64,000 nucleotides of DNA, taken from contig NZ_VTGX01000001.1 of assembly GCF_009729095.1 (NCBI RefSeq), positions 496,001-560,000 of the forward strand, written 5' to 3'. Of this stretch, positions 1 to 9,221 are shown in pieces; the first letter of the stretch is position 1, and every line of letters starts with the position of its first letter. The DNA comes from Mycolicibacterium sp. CBMA 247. GTDB taxonomy: Bacteria; Actinomycetota; Actinomycetes; Mycobacteriales; Mycobacteriaceae. Both the position numbers and the translations under genes were made by a program. A model generated the notes under the pieces. That model was not told the origin of the DNA, made no database searches, and saw only the letters and a list, made by a program, of their open reading frames with translations.

Positions 1-196
1 TGTCTCGTTCGCGTCCGCGGCGGCCAGGGACAACGCCCCCAAGATCCTCGACAGCCCGGCCTGGCGGGCACTGTCCGCCGCCCGCGACAACCGGGTGTTC
101 GTGGTGAACAACGAGGTCTGGCAGACGGGGCAGAACATCGTGGCCGCCCGAGGCATCCTCGATGACCTGCGCTGGGTCAACGCCCCGATCAACTAG
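1..196 (+). CDS. fecB: FecB-like iron-siderophore binding lipoprotein, C-terminal end (partial)
   Basis: Open reading frame entering from the left edge in the frame starting at base 2 and ending at TAG 194-196; about 64 codons are visible. The fragment contains a stretch like SPAWRALSAARDNRVFVV followed by a tryptophan- and leucine-rich end, typical of the last lobe of periplasmic (TroA/FecB-type) siderophore-binding proteins. In M. tuberculosis fecB (Rv3044) lies directly upstream of adhC, and the same order is seen here. The N-terminal lipoprotein signal lies outside the window, so the family call rests on the C-terminus and synteny. Confidence 0.7.
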   Translation, partial: VSFASAAARDNAPKILDSPAWRALSAARDNRVFVVNNEVWQTGQNIVAARGILDDLRWVNAPIN

Positions 197-205
197 TCTC
201 ACAGC

Positions 206-481
206 ATGTTTCACATCCTCACGCTGACCTACCAGAAGCCCCTCGACGTCGTGGACCAGACCCGGCCCGCCCACGTGGCGTGGCTCAACGACGAGGTGGC
301 CGCCGGACGCATCCTGCTGGCGGGCCGTCAGGAATCCCAGGCCGGCGGGGTGCTGGTGACCGGTGACATCAGCGTCGAGGAGGCCCAGAGCGTCATCGAC
401 CGCGATCCGTACTCCCTGGCCGGGTTGGTCAGCTATGAGCGGCTGTCCTTCAACGGGTCGATCCGCGCACCCGGGTTGTGA
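206..481 (+). CDS. YciI-like small protein
   Basis: Protein of 91 residues starting at ATG 206, only 9 bases after the fecB stop, so probably cotranscribed with it. It has the YciI/YCII ferredoxin-like fold pattern: an N-terminal beta strand, a conserved histidine (about residue 23, in HVAWLNDEV) followed by AAGRILLAGR, and a C-terminal DPYSLAGLV segment. YciI proteins are small dimeric alpha/beta-barrel proteins, some with dehydrochlorinase- or muconolactone-isomerase-like activity; for most the substrate is unknown. No signal peptide or membrane segment. The specific function here is unknown. Confidence 0.75.
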   Translation: MFHILTLTYQKPLDVVDQTRPAHVAWLNDEVAAGRILLAGRQESQAGGVLVTGDISVEEAQSVIDRDPYSLAGLVSYERLSFNGSIRAPGL

Positions 482-638
482 CCCCGACCCGGCGCTGATC
501 CGGGAGATACGTCACACCGGTGGCGGGACTACTCCCGCTGCCTGCGTCGTTGCACGCTGAGGACTGCTCAGGCAGTAGTCAGTTAACCGGACTAACCTTT
601 TCCGGGATACACACAGACGACGAACAACGAGGGCTGCA

Positions 639-1688
639 ATGAGCACTGTTTATGCCTATGCCGCGAATTCGGCGACCGAGCCGCTGGCCAAGACCACCAT
701 CACCCGCCGCGAGGTCGGGCCGCACGATGTGGCCTTCGACATCCACTTCGCCGGCATCTGCCACTCCGACATCCACACCGTGAAAGCCGAGTGGGGCACC
801 CCCAACTACCCCGTGGTGGCCGGTCACGAGATCGCCGGTGTCGTCACCGCCGTGGGCTCGGAGGTCACCAAGTACAAGGTCGGCGACCATGTCGGGGTCG
901 GCTGTTTCGTCGACTCCTGTCGTGAATGCGACAACTGCAAGGCCGGGCTGCAGCAGTACTGCACCGACGGCGGCATGATCGGCACCTACAACGCGACCGA
1001 GCGCGACGGCACCCCGACCTACGGCGGCTACAGCGGCGCGATCGTGGTCGACGAGAACTATGTCTTGCGCATCCCCGACAGCATCCCGCTGGACAAGGCC
1101 GCTCCCCTGCTGTGCGCCGGCGTCACGCTGTATTCGCCGCTGCGCCACTGGAACGCCGGGCCGGGCAAGAAGATCGCCGTGATCGGGCTCGGCGGCCTGG
1201 GCCACATGGGCGTCAAGCTCGCGCACGCGATGGGCGCGCACGTCACCGTGCTGTCGCAGTCGCTGAAGAAGATGGAAGACGGCCTGCGGCTGGGTGCCGA
1301 CGAGTACTACGCCACCAGCGACCCGGACACCTTCAGCAAGCTGAGCGGCCGTTTCGACCTCATCGTCAACACCGTGTCAGCCAATCTCGACCTCGGCGCC
1401 TACCTGAGCCTGCTCAAGACCGACGGCACGCTGGTGGAGCTGGGCGCGCCGGAGAAGCCGCTGGTGGTGCCGTTCTTCCCGCTCGGCGCCATGCGGCGCA
1501 GCCTGTCCGGCTCGATGATCGGTGGCATCCCGGAGACCCAGGAGATGCTCGACTTCTGCGCCGAGCACGACGTGACTCCCGAGATCGAGGTCATCCAGCC
1601 CGATTACATCAACGAGGCCTACGAGCGCGTGCTTGCCAGTGACGTGCGGTACCGCTTCGTGATCGATACCGCCTCGCTGCGCGGTTAG
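639..1688 (+). CDS. adhC: Zinc-dependent NADP(H) alcohol dehydrogenase (cinnamyl-alcohol-dehydrogenase type)
   Basis: Medium-chain dehydrogenase/reductase of 349 residues, cytosolic, oxidising alcohols or reducing aldehydes with NADP(H). The catalytic zinc site is visible near the N-terminus (GICHSDIHT, and GHEIAGVV), the structural zinc cluster at about residues 95-110 ([15 protein letters not shown]), and the Rossmann motif GLGGLGHMG at about residue 187. A serine/lysine pattern after the second beta strand of the Rossmann fold fits the NADP-preferring CAD family, to which mycobacterial AdhC (Rv3045) belongs. A GAGGG element lies about 7 bases upstream of the ATG. The 3' end overlaps the convergent DUF3349 gene by 4 bases, as in the conserved mycobacterial order. 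Confidence 0.93.
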   Translation: MSTVYAYAANSATEPLAKTTITRREVGPHDVAFDIHFAGICHSDIHTVKAEWGTPNYPVVAGHEIAGVVTAVGSEVTKYKVGDHVGVGCFVDSCRECDNCKAGLQQYCTDGGMIGTYNATERDGTPTYGGYSGAIVVDENYVLRIPDSIPLDKAAPLLCAGVTLYSPLRHWNAGPGKKIAVIGLGGLGHMGVKLAHAMGAHVTVLSQSLKKMEDGLRLGADEYYATSDPDTFSKLSGRFDLIVNTVSANLDLGAYLSLLKTDGTLVELGAPEKPLVVPFFPLGAMRRSLSGSMIGGIPETQEMLDFCAEHDVTPEIEVIQPDYINEAYERVLASDVRYRFVIDTASLRG

Positions 1689-2029
1689 ACCGCGGTCTGG
1701 TCGGCGTCGGACTGCAGTTCGACGCCGGCCAGCGGCCAGCCTGCGGCAGCCAGCTTGGCCGCCACCCGCTGAACGTTCTCGGGGCCCGCATCGTGGTCGG
1801 TGACATCGGCGATGAACGCCGCGATCTCGTCGCGGTCGATCGCGCCGTCTGCAGTGGCGGTAGATCCGTCGGCGGTCAGGTTGCGCACCACTTCGGCGAC
1901 CTGTTCCTCAGTGAGCGGGGTGGACCGCAGCAATGCCAACAACGGCACCCGGTCGGTTCCCGGAACCCCTTCCGGGTAGCCCGCGCGTAGCCAGTTCAGC
2001 ACCGATATCAACAGCGACTTTGTCGTCAC
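1685..2029 (-). CDS. DUF3349 domain protein
   Basis: Small acidic protein of 114 residues encoded convergently to adhC, sharing its last 4 bases. It contains the DUF3349 arrangement: an N-terminal helix with [13 protein letters not shown], then [16 protein letters not shown], and a second half with [15 protein letters not shown]3349 proteins are widespread in mycobacteria; structures of family members show a helical fold but no known activity. Rv3046c occupies the same place beside adhC in M. tuberculosis. No signal peptide, no membrane segment and no recognisable catalytic motif. Function unknown. Confidence 0.82.
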   Translation of the reverse strand: MTTKSLLISVLNWLRAGYPEGVPGTDRVPLLALLRSTPLTEEQVAEVVRNLTADGSTATADGAIDRDEIAAFIADVTDHDAGPENVQRVAAKLAAAGWPLAGVELQSDADQTAV

Positions 2030-2173
2030 GCGCTAAGTTTCGCGGTTGCCCGGCGAACCCACCACTGGAGGAGCCGACAGTTGGTCGGCCATTCATTGGT
2101 CGTTCACCGCCAAAAACAATCCCGCTGAGCGCAACCGGTGACCACCCGTCGGCGGGCCGGCATCCTCTGCACG

Positions 2174-3625
2174 GTGACTCGCGTGATCCGTTTCAATGCC
2201 TTTGACATGAACTGCGTCGCCCACCAGTCCCCTGGCCTGTGGCGCCATCCAGAGGACCAATCCTGGCGCTACAAGGACATCACCTACTGGACCGAACTGG
2301 CGAAGTTGTTGGAGCGCGGGCGTTTTGACGGCCTGTTCATCGCCGACGTGCTGGGCACCTACGACGTCTACGGGGCCGGCGACGAAGCGGCGATCCGCCA
2401 GGCCGCGCAGATCCCGGTAGGCGACCCGATGCTGTTGGTGTCGGCGATGGCGCTGGTCACCGAGAACCTGGGCTTCGGCGTCACCACCGGCACCGGATTC
2501 GAGCATCCCTACCCCTTCGCCCGGCGGATGTCGACGCTGGATCATCTGACCAACGGCAGGGTCGGCTGGAACGTCGTCACCGGGTATCTGCCTGCCGCCG
2601 CACGCAATATGGGTCAGACCGACCAACCGGCACACGACGCGCGCTACGACCACGCCGACGAGTACCTCGAGGTGCTCTACAAGTTGTGGGAAGGCTCATG
2701 GGAGGACGGCGCGGTCGTCCGTGACGCCGAACGCGGGGTCTTCACCGATCCGGCCAAGGTGCACCACATCGGCCATTCCGGTACCCATTTCAGCGTCCCG
2801 GGCGTACATCTGGCCGAACCGTCGCTGCAGCGCACACCGGTGATCTACCAGGCCGGTTCCTCGCCGCGCGGAGTGCGCTTCGCCGCCGAGAATGCCGAGG
2901 CGATCTTCACCGCCGCACCCACCAAAGCCCTTCTGCGCGAGACAGTTTCGACGATACGCGCCGAGCTCGAGCTGGCCGGCCGGGATCCGTACTCGGCCAA
3001 GATATTCAACTTGACCACCATCATCACCGGCGAGACCGACGAAGCGGCCCACGCCAGACACGCCGAGTACCTCGCCTATGGCGATCCCGAGGGCGCGCTG
3101 GTATTCATGTCCGGCTGGATGGGCGTCGATCTGGCCCGCTACGGCCTCGACGAGCCGATCGGCAACGTCGATTCCAACGCAATCCTCTCGGCGGTCAAGG
3201 CATTTCAGTCCGCATCGGACAAGGGCGGTGAATGGAATGTGCGCGATATCGCCGAATGGGGTGAGATCGGCGGCATGGGACCGCGCATCGTCGGGTCCGG
3301 CGTGCACGTCGCCGACACCCTGCAGGAGTGGGTCGAGGAGACCGACGTCGACGGTTTCAACCTGGCGTATGCGATCACGCCCGGCTCGTTCGCCGATTTC
3401 ATCGAGCACGTCGTGCCGGTGCTCACCGAGCGCGGCGCCTACCAGTCGTCCTACGCGCCGGGCAGCCTGCGCAACAAGCTGTTGGGCCACGGCGACCGCC
3501 TGGCGGATGAGCATCGTGGCGCCAGTTACCGTGTGGGAGGAACGAACTCGACGATCATCGGGCGTCCGTCAACGCTGCCCTCCTCGTCGGTGTCAACGGC
3601 AGCCCAGCCCGCACGCGGCCGCTGA
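2174..3625 (+). CDS. LLM-class FMN-dependent monooxygenase (NtaA/DmoA/SnaA family)
   Basis: Protein of 483 residues if started at GTG 2174, which gives an N-terminus TRVIRFNAFDMNCV typical of the nitrilotriacetate monooxygenase/dibenzothiophene-desulfurisation subfamily; the frame is open back to 2138 but without family-like residues. It shows the bacterial-luciferase-like TIM-barrel pattern: RGRFDGLFIADVLG near the start, FEHPYPFARRMSTLDHLTNGRVGWNVVT in the middle, and AGSSPRGVRFAAENAEAIF for FMN phosphate binding. These enzymes use reduced FMN from a separate reductase to oxygenate small N- or S-containing compounds. The last about 15 residues look unrelated to the family. It ends 4 bases before the convergent esterase gene. 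Substrate unknown. Confidence 0.87.
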   Translation: MTRVIRFNAFDMNCVAHQSPGLWRHPEDQSWRYKDITYWTELAKLLERGRFDGLFIADVLGTYDVYGAGDEAAIRQAAQIPVGDPMLLVSAMALVTENLGFGVTTGTGFEHPYPFARRMSTLDHLTNGRVGWNVVTGYLPAAARNMGQTDQPAHDARYDHADEYLEVLYKLWEGSWEDGAVVRDAERGVFTDPAKVHHIGHSGTHFSVPGVHLAEPSLQRTPVIYQAGSSPRGVRFAAENAEAIFTAAPTKALLRETVSTIRAELELAGRDPYSAKIFNLTTIITGETDEAAHARHAEYLAYGDPEGALVFMSGWMGVDLARYGLDEPIGNVDSNAILSAVKAFQSASDKGGEWNVRDIAEWGEIGGMGPRIVGSGVHVADTLQEWVEETDVDGFNLAYAITPGSFADFIEHVVPVLTERGAYQSSYAPGSLRNKLLGHGDRLADEHRGASYRVGGTNSTIIGRPSTLPSSSVSTAAQPARGR

Positions 3626-3629
3626 CCGG

Positions 3630-5009
3630 TCAGTGCGGCGCGGCCTGGGCAATGGTGGGTTGCTGCCCCATCGTCGACGCCGGCAACGCGGTCTCGTCCA
3701 CTCCGGGGGTGTGCAGCTGACCGGCCAGCCACGGTAGTGCAGTGGCAAACGCGTTGGCGGCGAACGCCCAGTCATGGCGCCCCGGCGCGGTTTGCACCGA
3801 GCAGGTGATCGCTTCGGTGCGGGCCGTGTCGCACAGCGTGGTCGCGGCAACGTCCTGAGCCTCGGGGTTGGCCGTGGGATCGTGCGTGGTACCGCCATGC
3901 TGGGCGACGGGAACCTCAAACCACGCCGTGACATCGGAGTACGGACCGTGCCGACCCATGATGGTGATCGGATCGTAGGCCGCCCAGGCATCGGCGTCCC
4001 CGCCGAACAGTCGGCTGATCGTCTGTGCCTTGTCCCCCGTGTTCGGGCGCAGGTCACCGGCGATGTCGATGAACGACCGGAACATGTCGGGATGCATCAG
4101 GGTGAGGTCCACCGCGCAGGTGCCGCCCATCGACCACCCCGCAATCCCCCATCCGTCGCGATCCGAGCGCACACCGAAATTCGAGATCAGGTACGGGACG
4201 ACGTCTTTGGTCAGGTGGTCGGCGGCGTTGCCCCGGATTCCGTTGACGCACTCGGTGTCGTTGGTGAATGAACCGGTGGCATCGACGAACACCAGCACCG
4301 GCGCATTGCCGCCGCGTGTAGCAGCGAACCCGTCCATGACGCCCAGAATGTTGCCCGCGCGCAGCCAATCGGCCGGTGTGTTGAGTTGTGAGCCGATCAT
4401 CATCACCGCCGGAAGTTCGGGCGGCGGAGTGCTGGCGAACCAGGCCGGCGGGAGGTAGACGAGTTCACCGCGGTGGCTGAATCCTGAAGCCTCTGAATCG
4501 ATCGTCACCGGAACCAGGACGCCGTTCGTCGGCCTGACGTGGGCCAGCTGCATCTTCGTCACGGTCAGCCGGTCCGTCTGGCCCTGCAGCGGGCCGGAGG
4601 TGAGCTGATTCCAAATCGCGTGCACGGTCGGGAAATATCCGACCCAGATGTTGAGCGTCAGCGCGCAGGCCACTACACACACCCCTACCGCGGCCACCGA
4701 TGCGGTACGTCGCCACCAATGGGCGCTCACCCAACCCAGCAGCACGACACCGACGGCCAGCGCAGTCAATGCGATCCAAACCCACAACGCGGGTGGACCG
4801 GCGTTGCCGGCCACCCCGATCGAATCGATATACCAGTACGTCACGGCCGCCAGTACCGCTGCCGCGCCCCCCAACGCCGGCAACATCCGGCGCCGCCAAT
4901 GCGGCGAGCGCCAGCCCACCGCGGCCCCCAGCAGCAGTGCCGCGATCAGCTGGACGGCAAGCGGGAACCAGCCGTGGATCAGCGAGATCTGCGCGATGAG
5001 CTGGTGCAT
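3630..5009 (-). CDS. Membrane-anchored esterase, alpha/beta-hydrolase (Esterase D / antigen 85-like fold)
   Basis: Protein of 459 residues with four hydrophobic segments in the first about 140 residues, followed by an extracytoplasmic alpha/beta-hydrolase domain. The nucleophile elbow is GWSMGG (about residue 300), and the likely catalytic histidine is in GRHDWAF near residue 420. The architecture, N-terminal membrane helices plus a putative esterase domain of the S-formylglutathione-hydrolase/antigen 85 superfamily, is common in mycobacterial cell-envelope esterases. Cysteines in the hydrolase domain fit an exported location. It is transcribed convergently to the preceding monooxygenase with 4 bases between stops. 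The natural ester substrate cannot be inferred. Confidence 0.82.
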   Translation of the reverse strand: MHQLIAQISLIHGWFPLAVQLIAALLLGAAVGWRSPHWRRRMLPALGGAAAVLAAVTYWYIDSIGVAGNAGPPALWVWIALTALAVGVVLLGWVSAHWWRRTASVAAVGVCVVACALTLNIWVGYFPTVHAIWNQLTSGPLQGQTDRLTVTKMQLAHVRPTNGVLVPVTIDSEASGFSHRGELVYLPPAWFASTPPPELPAVMMIGSQLNTPADWLRAGNILGVMDGFAATRGGNAPVLVFVDATGSFTNDTECVNGIRGNAADHLTKDVVPYLISNFGVRSDRDGWGIAGWSMGGTCAVDLTLMHPDMFRSFIDIAGDLRPNTGDKAQTISRLFGGDADAWAAYDPITIMGRHGPYSDVTAWFEVPVAQHGGTTHDPTANPEAQDVAATTLCDTARTEAITCSVQTAPGRHDWAFAANAFATALPWLAGQLHTPGVDETALPASTMGQQPTIAQAAPH

Positions 5010-5151
5010 CAGTTCTTCTTAATATCAGCGCCAGCTGTCAGCTCACTGAATGGCTTCTGAGTGAGCGGCCGTGAAAGCGGCGGTCACCGGGGCAGGCACT
5101 GTACGCCCGGGCGGTACAACGTGCCTGGATGTGACGCCTTAAGGTGGCGTG

Positions 5152-5694
5152 ATGCGCACGAGAATACTGGTGGCTCTGGTGGGCGCGGCGATCGGCACCG
5201 GCGCCGGCGTCCCCGGCGTGTCGGCAGCGGACCCGCCGCCACCTCCGCCCCCGCCGCCGCTCAATCTCAACGCGCTTGCGTCGGTGAAGCCGTCGGACTT
5301 CGCGATGCAGAACGGCGAGTACTACGCATTCGCGGTGCCGGGCGATATCGCGTGCGCCATCAGCCGCGGGTCGGGCAAATACGGCTGCAGCGGCCCGCTG
5401 CCCGCAGCACCGGACGGGGCCAACGCGGTCACGGGTGCACAACAGGGGCCGCCCACGTTCGTCAACGACAACCGGCCGCTGTTCAACTTCGACGGGCTGC
5501 CCAACCGGTTGCTGCCCGGATCGCGCATCAGCTTCCGCAATGTGACGTGCGGGACCGACGGCACGGTGACGATGTGCAGCAACTCCTTTGACGGGGCGGG
5601 GTTCGTCCTCAGCCCGGGGAGCAGCTATGTCCTCGATCCGAACAACCCACTGCTGCTCAATACCGGCGAGGGGCGCAACCCGTACTTCAACTAG
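5152..5694 (+). CDS. Secreted proline-rich-start hypothetical protein
   Basis: Protein of 180 residues with a Sec-type signal peptide (RTRILVALVGAAIG, predicted cleavage after VSAA near residue 25), then a run of about nine prolines and a compact domain with four cysteines (IACAISRGSGKYGCSG and a later TC...MC pair). The domain pattern resembles exported mycobacterial proteins of unknown function. ATG 5152 was chosen; a GTG at 5149 is in frame, and an AAGGTGG ribosome-binding sequence at 5141 suits either. It is the last apparently native gene before the nrdF-end repeat. Function unknown. Confidence 0.75.
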   Translation: MRTRILVALVGAAIGTGAGVPGVSAADPPPPPPPPPLNLNALASVKPSDFAMQNGEYYAFAVPGDIACAISRGSGKYGCSGPLPAAPDGANAVTGAQQGPPTFVNDNRPLFNFDGLPNRLLPGSRISFRNVTCGTDGTVTMCSNSFDGAGFVLSPGSSYVLDPNNPLLLNTGEGRNPYFN

Positions 5695-5949
5695 CGGTGT
5701 GTGCCGCTAATGGCATGTCGCGCAGATGATGTGGGACGTTGGGCGAACCCAAGACTGAGACGGACGCGGAGCTAGAAGTCCCAGTCCTCGGCATCGCCTG
5801 CACGGCTCGCGTCGGCGGCTTAGTTCGCCGATACCGGCGCTGATATCTCACCGCCAGCGAATGCCTATACGTGGGTTCCACGACATCGAAGGTGGACGGA
5901 TCTACCAACCCACAACCAACTCACCAAACAACGCCATCTATCCGATCGT
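5695..5949. other. Island boundary: intergenic stretch containing the nrdF-end repeat
   Basis: No convincing gene. The stretch holds the short copy of the nrdF 3' end (5772-5795), then becomes locally A+T-richer (about 5880-5960) before the stop codon of the first island gene on the minus strand. It marks the left junction between backbone and the catabolic island. Confidence 0.6.
5772..5795 (-). pseudogene. Remnant of an nrdF 3' end
   Basis: On the minus strand this reads Asp-Ala-Glu-Asp-Trp-Asp-Phe-stop, matching the last codons of the intact nrdF (Glu-Asp-Glu-Asp-Trp-Asp-Phe-stop) at 26992. The 17 bases 5774-5790 are identical to 26994-27010. EDWDF is the C-terminal peptide by which NrdF docks onto NrdE, so this is not expected in unrelated coding DNA. 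Upstream of these codons the frame diverges and reaches a stop 16 codons before the shared stop. It lies at the left edge of the 21-kb island whose right edge is nrdF itself, so it could be an attachment-like footprint or the relic of a former nrdF end. Confidence 0.6.
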
Positions 5950-6903
5950 TCAGGGGACGAGCAGCAATTTTCCTACGGTCGAGCGGGATTCGAGAGCATC
6001 CCACACCGAAGCTACGTCCGTCAGCGGGAACTCACCACCTATCACCGGGTTGAGTACGCCCTGGGCTGCGAGGTCGAGCAGTAGCGACGAGCGTCTGGCA
6101 GCCTGCTGCGCGTCACCGAAGTAGTCGCGGCCCGCGGTCCGGGTCAGGAAAAGCGAGCCGCCGCCGAGGTTCCCGGCACGGATATCGGCTTCCCGACCGG
6201 ATGCAGCACCATAGAGCACCATCGCCCCACGGGCCCGTAGAACGCCCAATAGCGGTTCAGCGACACCGGATCCCACCGAGTCGTACACCACGGCAACGCC
6301 GCCGGGGGCGTTCGCTCTGATCTCCTCGGCCATGCTGTCGCTGTAGGTGACCATGTGCGTGGCTCCCGCCCGGAAACCCACGTGAGCCTTTTCAGGCGTT
6401 GACACCACGCCGATGACGCGGGCGCCGCGGGCGACCAGCAGTTGCGTGAGCAGGACTCCGACACCGCCGGCGGCCGCTGTCACGACCGCGGTGTCGCCCT
6501 CGTTGACCTGCCATGCGTCGTGGCAGAGGTAGTGCGCAGTAGCACCTTGGAAAAGCAGAGCAGCGGCCACCGCGTCCGATACCGCGTCCGGGACGGGCAC
6601 GAACGCCGACGCTGGGGCGACAACGACGTCGGCGTAACTGCCCGGAACTTTGGACCAGGCCACCCGCTGGCCAGGAACAAGTCCCCCCGCGCCGCCGGCC
6701 GGCGCCTCGACCACCCCGACGCCTTCCGATCCTGGCACTCGATGATCAGGTACCGGCACGCGTCCCCGACGCTGCATGATCTCCCAGAAGTTGACTCCGG
6801 CACGGATAACCCGAACCCGCACTTGACCTTCCCCCGGCTGCGGGGTTTCCGCTTCGCGGAGCGTAGGCGAGAGTTCCTCATCCATAAACACGTGTCGGGA
6901 CAT
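5950..6903 (-). CDS. Quinone-oxidoreductase-type (zinc-free MDR) NADPH dehydrogenase
   Basis: Protein of 317 residues of the medium-chain dehydrogenase/reductase superfamily. It has the GroES-like N-terminal domain (VRVIRAGVNFWEIMQRRG, PGSEGVGVV) and a Rossmann domain with the QOR-type AAAGGVG motif at about residue 143. It lacks the cysteine/histidine zinc ligands, which places it with QOR/enoyl-reductase-like enzymes reducing activated double bonds with NADPH. It is the last gene of the minus-strand catabolic cluster, 93 bases behind the CMD gene. A reductive step in the pathway is plausible but the substrate is unknown. Confidence 0.85.
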   Translation of the reverse strand: MSRHVFMDEELSPTLREAETPQPGEGQVRVRVIRAGVNFWEIMQRRGRVPVPDHRVPGSEGVGVVEAPAGGAGGLVPGQRVAWSKVPGSYADVVVAPASAFVPVPDAVSDAVAAALLFQGATAHYLCHDAWQVNEGDTAVVTAAAGGVGVLLTQLLVARGARVIGVVSTPEKAHVGFRAGATHMVTYSDSMAEEIRANAPGGVAVVYDSVGSGVAEPLLGVLRARGAMVLYGAASGREADIRAGNLGGGSLFLTRTAGRDYFGDAQQAARRSSLLLDLAAQGVLNPVIGGEFPLTDVASVWDALESRSTVGKLLLVP

Positions 6904-6996
6904 GGCTCAACCTCTGTTCATCGTGACGTAAACCTATTGGTGATCGCAGAGACCTGGTGCGGGGCCGTGGTGTGCCCGTGATGTGGCCAGGCCCCG

Positions 6997-7563
6997 TCAG
7001 TTCGGGATACCGATGTCGAACACAGCCATGAGTTGAGCCAGAGTCCGGTAATACCCGACGAGGGTCGTGAGTTCGATAATGGCTTCAACGCCGAGAACAT
7101 CCGCATACCGCGCGTATTCCTGTTCGGTAACGGCGTTGTTCTCCAGCAGGCTGGTGCACAAATCCGCGGAGGTCTGTTCCACAACGTCAGCCGTCTGGAA
7201 GCGACCCTCCGACAGCTGGCCGAGTTCGTCCTCGGTCAGGCCGACCGCACGGCCGACGCGCTCGTGAGCCCACCACTCGAAATCCGAGCGAAGCGCCGAT
7301 CCGACAAGCAATATGGCGATCTCGCGGATACGCCCGCTGAGCCCTGCCTGGTAACGGATCGCCGCCCCGAGTTCCTGCAGCGCGCTGCCCACCCCCGGGG
7401 CGTGCAGCATGATGCCGAATGGACCGTTGAGGGATCCGTCCACCGCGACGACGGGAAAGTGCTGGGTGCCTTTGAGCCGATCGCCGCCGGTGATGCCGTC
7501 GTAGACGCTGCGTTGCGCGCTGGAGAGTTGCTCGGGTGTGAGTTGTGTCAGTCGTCGGCTCAT
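6997..7563 (-). CDS. Carboxymuconolactone decarboxylase (CMD/AhpD-like) family protein
   Basis: Protein of 188 residues, all-helical CMD fold. The core HAPGVGSALQELGAAIRY ... IREIAILLVGSALRSDFEWWAHE carries the conserved E..I...A.....EW..H pattern. No CxxC pair typical of AhpD peroxidase relatives is seen, which favours a decarboxylase/lactone-type or structural role over a peroxidase. It overlaps the preceding CoxG-like gene by 4 bases (ATGA), so translation is probably coupled and the protein belongs to the same operon as the molybdenum hydroxylase. Confidence 0.87.
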   Translation of the reverse strand: MSRRLTQLTPEQLSSAQRSVYDGITGGDRLKGTQHFPVVAVDGSLNGPFGIMLHAPGVGSALQELGAAIRYQAGLSGRIREIAILLVGSALRSDFEWWAHERVGRAVGLTEDELGQLSEGRFQTADVVEQTSADLCTSLLENNAVTEQEYARYADVLGVEAIIELTTLVGYYRTLAQLMAVFDIGIPN

Positions 7564-8306
7564 CGGTATGCCTGCGGGTGGGGCGCCCGCCGGTAACGCG
7601 ATGGGCGGATGACGTGGCGGCCGAACACGAGCCAGCTGAGAAGGAATCCGAACAGTCCGCCCACGATCGCCTGGCCGTAGCGGTCTTTGATCATCGGAAC
7701 GATCAGTGAGAGCACGTCCATGCCGGCGTCAGCCCCGGCGGTGGTCGGGGCGGTGAACGCGGCGGCCGATCCGGCAGGAGCGCCGGACGGCGCCGCCGCG
7801 GCACCGTTCGGCGAAACGCTGCCCCCGGCAACCCCTACCGGCGCTGCGCCGGGCTGGCTGCCCAACTGTGCTGAGAGGTTGGCGACGAACTGTCCGATCA
7901 ACCGATTGCTGACATCGGCGATTGCCCCGCGACCGAACTGCGCCATCCGGCCGCTGATGTCGAGGTTGGTATCGATCAACACCCGGGTACGGGTGGCGCT
8001 GACCGGTTCGAGGCGGGCATAGATCTCGGCGTTGGCCGCGGCCTGCCCCTTGGGGTCTTTACCCGCAGCCGCGATCACCGCGCTGTGGGTCGCGTCATCC
8101 TTCTGGGTGAACCGTGCGCTCCCGCGGAAGTGCGCACCAATGGGACCTACCTTGATCTTGACGTTGCCGAGGTAGTTGTCACCGTCAACGCCGTCCAGAG
8201 CGGCCCCGGGCATGCACGGCATAATCCGCGGCAAGTCGGTGAGCAGTGCCCAGGCTTGATCGACATCGGCATCGATCTCGAATTCGTTTTTCAGCTGCAT
8301 CGGCAT
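7560..8306 (-). CDS. CoxG/SRPBCC family protein with C-terminal membrane anchor
   Basis: Protein of about 248 residues from ATG 8306, chosen because an AGGAAGGG ribosome-binding site lies 10 bases upstream and the family begins with KNEFEIDADVDQAWALLTDLPRI. Residues about 1-150 are a carbon-monoxide-dehydrogenase-subunit-G (CoxG) SRPBCC domain (MPGAALDG, GSARF, ARLEPVS..TRVLID). An alanine/proline-rich linker follows, and then one hydrophobic helix (IVGGLFGFLLSWLVFG) near the end. CoxG in aerobic CO oxidisers helps recruit the Mo-hydroxylase to the membrane. Here it may do the same for the two-large-subunit enzyme encoded upstream. Confidence 0.85.
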   Translation of the reverse strand: MPMQLKNEFEIDADVDQAWALLTDLPRIMPCMPGAALDGVDGDNYLGNVKIKVGPIGAHFRGSARFTQKDDATHSAVIAAAGKDPKGQAAANAEIYARLEPVSATRTRVLIDTNLDISGRMAQFGRGAIADVSNRLIGQFVANLSAQLGSQPGAAPVGVAGGSVSPNGAAAAPSGAPAGSAAAFTAPTTAGADAGMDVLSLIVPMIKDRYGQAIVGGLFGFLLSWLVFGRHVIRPSRYRRAPHPQAYR

Positions 8307-8341
8307 TGGTGCGACCCTTCCTCGTGTCTGACAGCGCCCGG

Positions 8342-9172
8342 TCAGCCCGCCGAAGCGAGACCCTCGATGACTTCGTCTGCGCCACAGTCGAAGAAGGCCA
8401 TGATCCGGCACGGGCAGGCCTCGCCGCCTTCGATCTTCCACGGGAAAGCGCCGATGATCGCCCGTTGGTTGAGCACGGACTTCAAATCGCCGCCCACGTT
8501 TTCGGCGTGGATACAGCCGTCTTGAAACGCCAGGTGATGCATCGGGAAGATGTCCGAAGTGATCTCGCGGCCCGACATGTGGTGGGTGTAGGTGTACTCG
8601 CCCAGGAACTCCTGGTAGGGCATGCCCACGTGCTCCTCGAACTTCTTGAGCAGATCCGGGCGCATGTTACGGATCGTGGTGTTCATCGGGTGATCACCTG
8701 AGCCTGCATCGATTCCCCACCAGGCGATCTCCATCTCAGCCATCCACCGGGCCAGCCGAACGCTGCCCCCTGGGTGCATGGTGAAGTACCGCACCAGATC
8801 CTGCTTCGGCATGCCCTGGTAGTAGTCGATGAACCCGGTGTGGATGATCAGGATGTCGCCCTTGCGCACCTCAACCTTTGAGGTGATGTGCTCCGGCTCG
8901 ATAAGTTCCCAGTCCCCGACTACGTCCGAGACGTCGACGATCGCGCCGGGGTGAACCAGTTTGGTGAGCGGTAGCGATGCCATGTCGAGCCCACCGTCCG
9001 TACCGTGCATGGGCCCATCGAGATGGGTTCCAGAGTGCAGTGAGCTCTCGATGCGTTGCGAGACAATCTGATTCGTCTGCAGATTCTGGGTGTAGTACAT
9101 CTTGCCGCCCGGGTAACCAACCCAGCCCGGCGTGTGTATGCCCCATGGGTGGGTGAGGTCAACAATCCGCAT
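8342..9172 (-). CDS. Cyclase-family metal hydrolase (kynurenine formamidase / isatin hydrolase-like)
   Basis: Protein of 276 residues, Pfam Cyclase (PF04199) type. The signature metal-binding segment HSGTHLDGPMH is at about residue 47, with the second-sphere GDILIIHTGF and GIDAGSGDHP further on. Members hydrolyse amide bonds in cyclic or formylated compounds (N-formylkynurenine, isatin) using a divalent metal. In this operon, downstream of an XDH-type hydroxylase, the natural inference is ring-opening of a hydroxylated heterocycle. It starts 49 bases after the large-subunit stop; that gap is unusually A+T-rich and may carry a promoter or operator. Confidence 0.88.
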   Translation of the reverse strand: MRIVDLTHPWGIHTPGWVGYPGGKMYYTQNLQTNQIVSQRIESSLHSGTHLDGPMHGTDGGLDMASLPLTKLVHPGAIVDVSDVVGDWELIEPEHITSKVEVRKGDILIIHTGFIDYYQGMPKQDLVRYFTMHPGGSVRLARWMAEMEIAWWGIDAGSGDHPMNTTIRNMRPDLLKKFEEHVGMPYQEFLGEYTYTHHMSGREITSDIFPMHHLAFQDGCIHAENVGGDLKSVLNQRAIIGAFPWKIEGGEACPCRIMAFFDCGADEVIEGLASAG

Positions 9173-9221
9173 CTAATGTCTCCGCTCAGCTCAATCAAAA
9201 TCAACTATGTTGAACAATATT